A stretch of 7,549 nucleotides of DNA. It comes from Methylococcales bacterium. Lineage in GTDB: Bacteria > Pseudomonadota > Gammaproteobacteria > Methylococcales > Methylomonadaceae. The stretch's first letter is position 1. Every line of letters begins with the position of its first letter. Both the position numbers and the translations under genes were made by a program. Below, one piece after another: positions 1 to 6,074 of the stretch. Location: the NCBI GenBank assembly GCA_023134955.1, contig JAGLUC010000140.1:1-7549 (forward strand). The letters run 5' to 3'. Under the pieces are notes generated by a model. The model did no database searches, was not told the origin of the DNA, and was given only the letters and a program-made list of their open reading frames with translations.

Positions 1-1042
1 CTATATGCCTCACACCTAGTCCCCAAGTTACATTTTGCCATGAAAATAATTGGAAATGATTTTGAAAATCAATGTCATAGGTTCTAACGATGGTCTTTAT
101 AGCATCATTGATACTAGAAAAAGATGTTTTATCAACAGTTTGGTCAAAATATAACTGTAAAGAATATCCAGAAGTAGCGGATATTGAATGTGTCCATTTA
201 CCCAACACATTACCGCCCGAAAAATTTTCCCCAATATTAGCTGCAACATTTGTTGGAGCAATGGGTGCCGCAGTTTGTTGAAAGCGACCAGAATCACCCC
301 GATAAATATCTCCTTGCAAAGTAACCTGATCCTTATCGGTCAATTCAGAATCAATTCTAAACCCACCTTGAAAATTCTCCCAGTCATCATTTCCGTCAGC
401 GACTGAAATGGCTTTCATTTCATCATGTTTAGAGTATTTAAAGTAGGCTCTATAATCAATATTTCCATTTAAATTGCCGCCATAACGCAAAGAAGTAAAG
501 GCTTGCTCTTCTGTGCCACCACCAGCAGTAACTAAAACCCCCTGGGTATCCTCAGCTTTTTTGGTAATGACATTAATAACACCATTGACAGCATTGGAAC
601 CCCACATGGCAGCTCCTGACCCTCGAATCACCTCTATGCGTTCAACATCTTCCAGCATCACATCCTTTGTCCGCCATAGCGTTCCAGAAAAAACGGGATG
701 ATAGACCGTTCTACCATCTATCATAACAAGCAGTTTATTGGCAGCAACATTGTTAAATCCACGTGAACTAATAGCCCAAAGATTGGCATTGACTTTTGCC
801 ACCTGTAACCCAGGAACTAATCGTAAAGCTTCTGGCACAGATGTCACACCTGATCGTTTAATTTCTTGCTGATTAAGCACAAATACAGCCGCTGCGGTAT
901 CTAATACCTGTTGTTCAGTTCGTGAAGCTGAAAAAACAATAGACTCAGCTTGTAACCAATTCAACTCTTCTTCTAATGTTGCATTAGAGAGAGTTGGCAT
1001 CAATGCTGAAGCGATGATTATTATTCTTATTATTATCTGCAT
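1..1042 (-). CDS. TonB-dependent outer-membrane receptor, 5' part (C-terminal barrel cut by left edge)
   Basis: This is the N-terminal 347 codons of a TonB-dependent receptor, open in frame to the left edge. Family role: energy-coupled uptake of a scarce ligand across the outer membrane. Residues 1-21 form a signal peptide (MQIIIRIIIIASALMPTLSNA), with likely cleavage after SNA. A TonB-box-like stretch, ESIVFSASR (33-41), is followed by the plug domain (about 43-160) with the hallmark segments LRLVPGLQV, SSRGFNN, LVMIDGRTVY, VERIEVIRGSGAAMWGSNAVNGVINVITK. Alternating beta-strands of the barrel begin after about 165. ATG at 1042 is chosen because an in-frame TAA lies seven codons upstream and the signal peptide starts there; no good Shine-Dalgarno is visible. 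The plug resembles the FepA/BtuB-like group (COG4771-like), but the ligand cannot be read from the sequence. The gene follows a binding-protein/kinase unit on the same strand and may act with it (inference). Confidence 0.93.
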   Translation of the reverse strand, partial: MQIIIRIIIIASALMPTLSNATLEEELNWLQAESIVFSASRTEQQVLDTAAAVFVLNQQEIKRSGVTSVPEALRLVPGLQVAKVNANLWAISSRGFNNVAANKLLVMIDGRTVYHPVFSGTLWRTKDVMLEDVERIEVIRGSGAAMWGSNAVNGVINVITKKAEDTQGVLVTAGGGTEEQAFTSLRYGGNLNGNIDYRAYFKYSKHDEMKAISVADGNDDWENFQGGFRIDSELTDKDQVTLQGDIYRGDSGRFQQTAAPIAPTNVAANIGENFSGGNVLGKWTHSISATSGYSLQLYFDQTVDKTSFSSINDAIKTIVRTYDIDFQNHFQLFSWQNVTWGLGVRHI

Positions 1043-1191
1043 TTGATTAATATTATAGCCTTACTAAATGCCTGTTACTAAGAAACATATGTAAAACAAG
1101 CTTTAAAGTTTAACCATTCTTTACTAAAGAGGAATTAGAAAAAAATTTGGTTTTAAAACAAAGCCTTTCACATTAATAACTTACTTTATAC
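1043..1191 (-). promoter_or_regulatory. Long AT-rich 5' leader of the receptor gene
   Basis: If transcription starts about seven bases after the -10 element at 1198-1203, the receptor mRNA has a leader of about 150 nt. It contains a 10-bp palindrome GTTTTAAAAC (1150-1159) followed on the minus strand by seven T (1139-1145), and an 11-bp dyad CTTTAGTAAAG (1119-1129). The hairpin before the T run has almost no G-C pairs, so it is a poor terminator. I see no conserved riboswitch core (no cobalamin or TPP box) and no clear Fur box. A second TATAAT lies at 1052-1057, with only a poor -35 candidate and too close to the ATG for a normal leader. The length suggests possible post-transcriptional control, but nothing specific is shown. 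Confidence 0.3.
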
Positions 1192-1197
1192 TCTGTC

Positions 1198-1227
1198 ATT
1201 ATATCAAAATCTCTGAGCCAGTCTAAA
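1198..1227 (-). promoter_or_regulatory. Predicted sigma-70 promoter (extended -10) for the receptor gene
   Basis: On the minus strand a perfect -10, TATAAT (1203-1198), is preceded by TGA to give the extended form TGATATAAT. An 18-bp spacer separates it from TTTAGA (1227-1222), which matches TTGACA at four of six positions. It lies between the kinase stop and the receptor start, facing the receptor. The ten bases TTGATATAAT are identical to those in the promoter at 5271-5298. Confidence 0.6.
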
Positions 1228-1239
1228 CTAAACCTATCG

Positions 1240-1279
1240 TTAAGGCGCACAGAGCTTTAGCCTGCTTTTTATTAAGGCG
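1240..1279 (-). repeat. Short direct repeat CGCCTTAA, two copies
   Basis: The 8-mer CGCCTTAA (minus strand) occurs at 1279-1272 and 1247-1240, 32 bases apart start to start, about three helical turns. Between and beside them lie TTTAG/CTAAA segments that could pair in two alternative ways. The repeats sit just upstream of the receptor promoter, so they could be a paired binding site, but the copies are short and may be chance. Confidence 0.25.
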
Positions 1280-1283
1280 GACT

Positions 1284-1310
1284 AAAAAACTGCAGCACAA
1301 TGTTTTGCTG
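1284..1310 (-). terminator. Weak intrinsic terminator after the kinase gene
   Basis: Three bases after the kinase stop codon (TAA, 1316-1314) the minus strand reads CAGCA, an 8-base loop, TGCTG, then CAG and six T (1289-1284). The stem is only 5 bp and three bases separate it from the T run, so termination is probably partial. On the plus strand the same hairpin is followed at once by five T (1311-1315), so it is nominally bidirectional. Read-through into the receptor gene is possible. Confidence 0.4.
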
Positions 1311-1313
1311 TTT

Positions 1314-3407
1314 TTATCCCTCTCGGCAACTGTTCCTCAGCAACTTTGGTTTAATATATTTATTAAGACAATTTAACAACTGCTCCATCTCAATAGGTTT
1401 ACTAATACAATCTTGCATTTTATGATTTAAACACTTTTCTCTTTCCTTTCTGGAGGCCTGCGCTGTTAATGCAATAATCGGAATGTCTTTTAAACAAGCT
1501 TCAGTCCTTATCAAGCTAGCTGCATCAAAACCATCCATTACTGGCATTCTTAAATCCATTAAAACAGCATCAAAAAGTGGCATTGCCTGCTTTAGCATGT
1601 CAAAAGCTTGCTGACCATTTTTAGTGGTTGAAACCTGAAAACCTTCATCCTCTAACAATGCCTTGGCAACCTCTAGGTTTATAGTGTTATCATCAACAAC
1701 CAGTATATTGCCACCCACACAACCTTTGTCGATAGTTTCCCCTTGTTTGCTGTCTAATGTTTTGTTCTTTCTAATTTTTTTCTTAAATAGCAATCCATCA
1801 TTTTGTATCAAACAAAGTGTAAAAATAAAATCACTTCCAATCTCAGGTACACTTTCAATGGTGATGGTTCCTCCCATTAGCTCGACTAATTGTTTACTAA
1901 TCGACAAACCTAATCCAGTTCCTCCATACAGACGCGATGTAGAGGAGTTTGCTTGCGAAAAAGGCGTAAATATACGTTCTATTTGTGTCTGTGATAAACC
2001 AATACCAGTATCTTTAACAGAAAACCGTAACATTAATTTTGGATTATCTTGAGGAAGATCTTTTGCTAACTCAATTTTTACAACAACTCCTCCTTTTTCA
2101 GTAAATTTTATGGCATTACCCACAAGGTTAAGTAATATTTGATTTAAGCGCAGTGGATCACCTTGAAAACTCAACGGAATATTGTCGTCAATGACATATT
2201 GTAAATCCAGACCTTTTTCTTTTAACCTAATTTCAACTAGGGTGGTTAATTGATTTAATACATCTTCAAGGTTAAAACGTGTTGATTCAATGCTAAATTG
2301 TCCTGCTTCAATTTTGGAAAGATCTAGCAAGTCATTCGCTATAATTAATAAAGAATCAGCAGAGTTTTCAACTTTAGATAAATAATTGCGCTGCTGAACA
2401 TCAAGATTTGTCTTTAAAGATAACTTGGTCAATCCTATAATGGCAGCCATTGGAGTTCTAATTTCATGAGTGACCATTGATAAAAAATTTGATTTACTTT
2501 GATTGGCTTTAACCGCTTCGTCTCTGGCTGTGGCTAATTCAATAGTTCTTTCTTGTACTTTTTTTTCTAGTGTCTCACTATAGTTTTGTAACTCAGCATA
2601 AGAACTTTGCAAGTCTTCCGCCATATTAATAAAAGCCACTGACAGCATTCCTACTTCATCCTTGCTATTAATTTTTATTTTATCAGTGGCTTTAAAATTA
2701 CCTTTAGCTAATTGATTTGCAGCACCTGTTAATCGTCTTAAAGGACGTAAAATCCTGTCAGTTAAAATCAACATAATAAAAACAATAAATACAATAAAAC
2801 CACCAGCCGTATAAATAGACTGTTTAATCATATCTTGTATTTTTAATTCATTGTCTTGTCTAAAACCAAGTGTTTCTTTATCTAAGGTATCCAAGGTAAA
2901 GGCAAGCTGTAATGTACCCCATGGTTCTGTACTTATTTGTATCTTCTTAATAAACTCAATAACCGAAAAATTATCATCCTGATATTGATAAAAACTTATT
3001 TGATTCTGCTTAAGTTTACTTTTTTGTTGTTCGGGAAGAATCTCTAACTCCATATCGGATTTAAGAGTATGAATATAGACTCGATTTAAACTATCAACTA
3101 AAACAGCATAAGAAAGTTCGCTATCTTCACTAACTATTTTATACAAAATATCAGAAATAAGGGAAAGGTTAGCCGTCGCTAAAGCATTTTGTACTTGCCT
3201 GGCTAAATTTTTGGAAAGCGCATCTCCACGTGAAATGAGTTTCTCTTTACTCAACGTGACTCGTAAAGCCAACTCCCGATTAAATATTTGTTTTTGATGA
3301 CTAATTTGCAAATAAGTTGATACCACTAAAACAGATACTACTAAAACAATCATAATAGATAAAAGTTTCCAGCGAATACTAAAAAACAGGGGAACATGCA
3401 TCATCAT
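1314..3407 (-). CDS. Membrane-bound hybrid sensor histidine kinase (HAMP-HisKA-HATPase-REC)
   Basis: This is a two-component hybrid kinase: it autophosphorylates on His and passes phosphate to its own receiver. Positions below count from the TTG at 3422, giving 702 aa. TM1 is about 20-40; an extracytoplasmic sensor domain of about 165 residues, with a PAS/Cache-like stretch AVLVDSLNRVYIHT (106-119), is followed by TM2 about 206-222, HAMP about 223-271 and a coiled coil about 272-305. The HisKA motif FLSMVTHEIRTPM carries phospho-acceptor H319. The ATPase has N-box NLVGNAIKF (N436), DTGIG (471-475), FTPFSQ (485-490) and GGTGLGLSI (500-508). The receiver (about 572-690) has D577/D578, phospho-acceptor D623 in LMDLRMPVMDG, T653 and K675. 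All catalytic residues are present. No DNA-binding output or HPt domain follows, so a separate HPt or response regulator is expected. ATG at 3407 (697 aa) is preferred over TTG at 3422: a GAG-containing sequence precedes it, and it gives a 7-base gap after the upstream stop rather than an 8-base overlap. It is the last gene of the binding-protein unit. Confidence 0.93.
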   Translation of the reverse strand: MMMHVPLFFSIRWKLLSIMIVLVVSVLVVSTYLQISHQKQIFNRELALRVTLSKEKLISRGDALSKNLARQVQNALATANLSLISDILYKIVSEDSELSYAVLVDSLNRVYIHTLKSDMELEILPEQQKSKLKQNQISFYQYQDDNFSVIEFIKKIQISTEPWGTLQLAFTLDTLDKETLGFRQDNELKIQDMIKQSIYTAGGFIVFIVFIMLILTDRILRPLRRLTGAANQLAKGNFKATDKIKINSKDEVGMLSVAFINMAEDLQSSYAELQNYSETLEKKVQERTIELATARDEAVKANQSKSNFLSMVTHEIRTPMAAIIGLTKLSLKTNLDVQQRNYLSKVENSADSLLIIANDLLDLSKIEAGQFSIESTRFNLEDVLNQLTTLVEIRLKEKGLDLQYVIDDNIPLSFQGDPLRLNQILLNLVGNAIKFTEKGGVVVKIELAKDLPQDNPKLMLRFSVKDTGIGLSQTQIERIFTPFSQANSSTSRLYGGTGLGLSISKQLVELMGGTITIESVPEIGSDFIFTLCLIQNDGLLFKKKIRKNKTLDSKQGETIDKGCVGGNILVVDDNTINLEVAKALLEDEGFQVSTTKNGQQAFDMLKQAMPLFDAVLMDLRMPVMDGFDAASLIRTEACLKDIPIIALTAQASRKEREKCLNHKMQDCISKPIEMEQLLNCLNKYIKPKLLRNSCREG

Positions 3408-3414
3408 AACAGTC

Positions 3415-4380
3415 TCATTCAATAATTTGATTGACTGAGCCTAAAGCTTCTTTATTTAATTTAATAGGGTATTTTTTCAATTGTTTCATATTTAAAATAA
3501 TATGAGATCCAGCTGGCTTATAAACTTGTTCAGTTATTGTTATTTTATTTCTGTTTAATTCATCAACTAAAGCAGAAACTTGTCCACTAATAGTGGGTAA
3601 ATCTGCTGAAATAACAAGTACAGCACCCAAGTCAAGCAATGATTGACTATATGTAAAAACAGGTTTTTGTCTGTTTTTAGTTTGTTTAAAAATATCATTA
3701 ACTGCCGCTTTATTCGCTAAAACAACGGGATCAGCAATTAACCAGAGTACATCAACAGTGGGTAATAATCCAGCTATTGCAGAAGAAAGGTCTCGCTTAC
3801 TATCAACATCTTTAGCTATTAAACCTATCCCAACATTTTTAGCTGCTTCAATGGCATCTAATAACCACTCTTTATTATATTGCTTGCTATATAACACCCC
3901 GACCCTTTTTATTTCTGGGAATAAATAACGAAACATGGTCAATTGCATAGCTGTGGGTAATTCCTGAGCAACACCATAACTATGTTTTGTAACAGTTAAG
4001 CGTTGCCAATTGATAATTGATGAAAAAACAATGTTTTTATTTTCGGCTACTTGCTGTGAAAGCAAATAAGCTTTGCTACCAATGGCATAAATAGTTTTAG
4101 ATTTATTTTTTTTGATCAAATAAGACGCTTTTTTTTGTGAGTAATCAGCCAGGTTAATGACCGTTACCGGGCTTTTATAATTAGCTTCAAACAACTGCTG
4201 AGTTAAAGCATATTTCTTGATAGAAAGGTCAGAATTAACGATAACAAGATCAGACTGTTCTTTAGCCTGAAGTGGATAAGCTATGATCTGTAACAAAAAG
4301 CACAATAAACCACTCACTATAAGTTGATTAACAGATAGTGTGTCTGATTTTATCATTTTAAAAATTGCTTTTTTCATCAT
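3415..4380 (-). CDS. Periplasmic substrate-binding protein, ABC_sub_bind (PF04392-like) family
   Basis: A 321-residue secreted binding protein. The N-terminus is basic (MMKKAIFKMIK), with a hydrophobic core at about 19-35 and likely cleavage after LQA (about 39), so the mature protein should be periplasmic. Family features in order are: IYAIGSKAYLLSQQV (97-111), the GVAQELPTAMQLTMFRYLFPEIKRVGVLYS region (136-165), VDVLWLIADPVV (209-220), KPVFTYSQSLLDLGAVLVISAD (239-260) and a C-terminal AGSHIILNMKQLKKYPI. This order fits the two-lobed type 1 periplasmic fold of PF04392/COG2984 proteins, some of which bind amino acids; the ligand here is unknown. The start ATG overlaps the upstream gene's TGA by four bases (ATGATG), pointing to translational coupling. 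No permease or ATPase gene is adjacent; the next gene is a hybrid kinase, suggesting a sensory rather than a transport role (inference). Confidence 0.87.
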   Translation of the reverse strand: MMKKAIFKMIKSDTLSVNQLIVSGLLCFLLQIIAYPLQAKEQSDLVIVNSDLSIKKYALTQQLFEANYKSPVTVINLADYSQKKASYLIKKNKSKTIYAIGSKAYLLSQQVAENKNIVFSSIINWQRLTVTKHSYGVAQELPTAMQLTMFRYLFPEIKRVGVLYSKQYNKEWLLDAIEAAKNVGIGLIAKDVDSKRDLSSAIAGLLPTVDVLWLIADPVVLANKAAVNDIFKQTKNRQKPVFTYSQSLLDLGAVLVISADLPTISGQVSALVDELNRNKITITEQVYKPAGSHIILNMKQLKKYPIKLNKEALGSVNQIIE

Positions 4381-5222
4381 AACCCGTGAATCCCAGGTTG
4401 TTTAAGTAATCGCTGTTCTTGCCTGGATAATCTTCGCCAGCCATCTAGCCCAAGCATACTTAACCTGGTTTCACCTTCTGGATGAATACCCATTTTTTCA
4501 AGAATATCAATTATCTCTCCTGTTGTTTTATTAGTAGTTGGAGATAGAGCAGCTAGTGCAAGATAATGCTGTCGACTTGCCATTAGCGGCTTAAGTGACT
4601 GATATTGCTTATAATTGATTTTTGCCAGATTATCCAGGCTTCGTTCAGTTGTTAAAGCAGCTGAGGCCATGCCGAAACTAACAGCCATTAAAGCATCAAT
4701 ATCTTTAGGGACTAGAATCAGCTTAAATGTTTTTAGCAAACTAACGTTATTACCACCAAGTACTTCTTTAAGAATATTTCTTGTATATTGTGCACTCCCA
4801 GAACAAGCAATGGTTTTTCCTTTTAATTGAGCAATATCAGTAATATTATTTTTTACCGTTAATATTTTCTTTTGTGTTGATCGCCCTTTAAGCACACCAA
4901 CTAAAATAGGTTGCAAGTCGATCATGTCGCGTAAAAAATAAAAATGCCAACTGGAAAGCAAATAGACACCATCCTTATTATCTAATACGGCTTTTTCAAA
5001 AAGTTCCTTTTTATTAAACGGCTGAAAGCGATAATCACCGAACTTTGATAAATAGCTATCATATGAAATTTTCAAAGAAACAAAATTATTGATATTAGAT
5101 TCAGGGTTATAAAAAAGTAGCCTAGCTCTTTCAGTTTTATTATGCTCTTCAGAAAATACCAAAAAGGATAATAAAAACAAGAAAATAATCAGAGAAAAAG
5201 ACTTTGTACATTTAGCGGACAT
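4377..5222 (-). CDS. PhnD-like periplasmic substrate-binding protein
   Basis: A secreted binding protein of the phosphate/phosphite/phosphonate (PhnD-like, type 2 periplasmic) kind. Two starts are possible: ATG at 5255 (292 aa), which has no ribosome-binding site and would leave only about nine bases of leader after the predicted transcription start, and ATG at 5222 (281 aa), chosen because it gives a compact signal peptide, MSAKCTKSFSLIIFLFLLSF, and a normal leader with AGAGC upstream. Counting from 5255, the signal core is 20-34 and cleavage is near SEEHN. Family-like segments are KKELFEKAVLDNKDGVYLL (82-100), the hinge-lobe motif DIAQLKGKTIACSGSAQYTR (140-159), LVPKDIDALMAVSFGMASAAL (181-201) and a C-terminal GLDGWRRLS. 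No lipobox is present. It is the first gene of a three-gene unit with a second binding protein and a hybrid kinase, and no transporter subunits are seen. The ligand is unknown; the PhnD relationship alone does not establish phosphonate. Confidence 0.82.
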   Translation of the reverse strand: MSAKCTKSFSLIIFLFLLSFLVFSEEHNKTERARLLFYNPESNINNFVSLKISYDSYLSKFGDYRFQPFNKKELFEKAVLDNKDGVYLLSSWHFYFLRDMIDLQPILVGVLKGRSTQKKILTVKNNITDIAQLKGKTIACSGSAQYTRNILKEVLGGNNVSLLKTFKLILVPKDIDALMAVSFGMASAALTTERSLDNLAKINYKQYQSLKPLMASRQHYLALAALSPTTNKTTGEIIDILEKMGIHPEGETRLSMLGLDGWRRLSRQEQRLLKQPGIHGL

Positions 5223-5270
5223 ATAAGCTCTACAAATACTCTGAATAAATACCATAAAAAGATTCGCGTG

Positions 5271-5298
5271 ATTATATCAACTAATGATCTAACATCAA
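5271..5298 (-). promoter_or_regulatory. Predicted sigma-70 promoter (extended -10) of the binding-protein/kinase unit
   Basis: On the minus strand, TTGATG (5298-5293; four of six matches to TTGACA), a 16-bp spacer and a perfect TATAAT (5276-5271) with upstream TG give the extended form TGATATAAT. The expected start of transcription is near 5264, which favours translation of the first gene from 5222. It lies in the 78-bp gap after rlmB, so the unit can be transcribed independently of rnr-rlmB. Confidence 0.65.
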
Positions 5299-5307
5299 AT
5301 CATTAGT
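5280..5307. promoter_or_regulatory. 9-bp inverted repeat flanking the -35 element; candidate operator
   Basis: ACTAATGAT (5280-5288) and ATCATTAGT (5299-5307) are perfect inverted arms separated by 10 bases. The -35 hexamer lies in the spacer and one arm lies between the -35 and -10, a usual place for a regulator site. On the plus strand the hairpin is followed three bases later by six T (5311-5316), but no plus-strand gene ends here. On the minus strand there is no T run after it, so it is a poor terminator for rlmB. Confidence 0.45.
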
Positions 5308-5333
5308 CGCTTTTTTAAAAATCCATCCAATAA

Positions 5334-6074
5334 TTACAACATTCTTTGTTTGAAAACCTCATAAATCATAACCCCCGCAGCAACAGAGACATTAAGACTT
5401 TCCACTTGACCTACCATGGGGATTTTGACTAAAAAATCACACAGTTGTTCAGTCAGTCTTCTCATTCCTGTTGCTTCCGTTCCCATCACTAATGCTAATG
5501 GTATTTTTAAATCGGCAGCAAAAATAGATTCTGAAGTATCGCCCGTAGCTCCTATTAGCCAAATATTTTGCTCCTTAAGCCAGCGTAATGTTCTAGCTAA
5601 ATTGGTCACTTGATAAACAGGGACAGTTTCAGCAGCACCACAGGCAACTTTACATACAGCCGGTGTAATCCCGACCGAATTATCTTTAGTAATAATAATG
5701 CCATGAACACCGGCTGCATCAGCTGTTCTTAAACAAGCGCCTATATTATGAGGATCTTGAACTTGATCTAAAACCAGAAAAAATGGCACATCATCCATAG
5801 TATTGACGATATGCTTTAATTCACTTTCAGAATGTACGCCGGGTATTTCGACCTCAACGACTATGCCTTGATGATTTTGTCCATCTGTCATTTTATCAAG
5901 TCGTTTTCTATCTGATTTTTCAACCATCAGACCTGAATCTTGTAGCTGTTTAATTAATACTGATAAGCGTTTATCTTGTCTTTGAGAATCTACCCAGACT
6001 TTATGTATTTTATTGGCTGAATAATCCAATGCAGCCTGCACAGAATGAATTCCAAATAGTTTGGTTAAATTCAT
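5334..6074 (-). CDS. rlmB: 23S rRNA (guanosine(2251)-2'-O)-methyltransferase RlmB
   Basis: A SpoU-family (SPOUT, trefoil-knot) methyltransferase of 246 residues, the usual length for RlmB. It methylates the 2'-O of G2251 in the P-loop of 23S rRNA, using S-adenosylmethionine, in the cytoplasm. An N-terminal substrate-binding domain (about 1-75, starting FGIHSVQAAL and ending QNHQGIVVEV) precedes the catalytic domain. Motif 1 is LDQVQDPHNIGACLRTADAA (102-121, with N110 and R116), motif 2 is LALVMGTEATGMRRL (193-207, with E200) and motif 3 is IPMVGQVESLNVSVAAGVMI (218-237, with S226 and N228). All key residues are present. The start ATG overlaps the rnr TGA by four bases (ATGA), and no good ribosome-binding site is seen, so translation is probably coupled to rnr. 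The same gene order is known in Escherichia coli. Confidence 0.96.
   Translation of the reverse strand: MNLTKLFGIHSVQAALDYSANKIHKVWVDSQRQDKRLSVLIKQLQDSGLMVEKSDRKRLDKMTDGQNHQGIVVEVEIPGVHSESELKHIVNTMDDVPFFLVLDQVQDPHNIGACLRTADAAGVHGIIITKDNSVGITPAVCKVACGAAETVPVYQVTNLARTLRWLKEQNIWLIGATGDTSESIFAADLKIPLALVMGTEATGMRRLTEQLCDFLVKIPMVGQVESLNVSVAAGVMIYEVFKQRML

Noticed and set aside
90..701. Small reading frames on the plus strand and a 66-codon frame on the minus strand within the receptor region
   Set aside because: They overlap the continuous receptor reading frame, which has a signal peptide and plug motifs; none has recognisable motifs of its own.
1139..1162. Palindrome followed by seven T as an intrinsic terminator in the receptor leader
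   Set aside because: The stem is nearly all A-T with one G-C pair and a bulge, so it is too weak to call a terminator.
1043..1191. Very short leader reading frames (ATG-TGA, a 4-codon MVKL frame and an 11-codon frame) upstream of the receptor
   Set aside because: None has a convincing ribosome-binding site or a composition suggesting attenuation; such short frames are expected by chance.
1043..1230. Fur box or cobalamin riboswitch upstream of the receptor
   Set aside because: No run resembling GATAATGATAATCATTATC and no B12-box-like conserved core could be found on the minus strand.
1663..2052. A 129-codon plus-strand reading frame
   Set aside because: It lies antisense to the kinase ATPase and receiver domains, whose motifs are intact; its composition is that of a shadow frame.
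5280..5316. Plus-strand intrinsic terminator (hairpin then six T)
   Set aside because: No supported gene reads on the plus strand into this site, and the arms coincide with promoter elements of the minus-strand unit.
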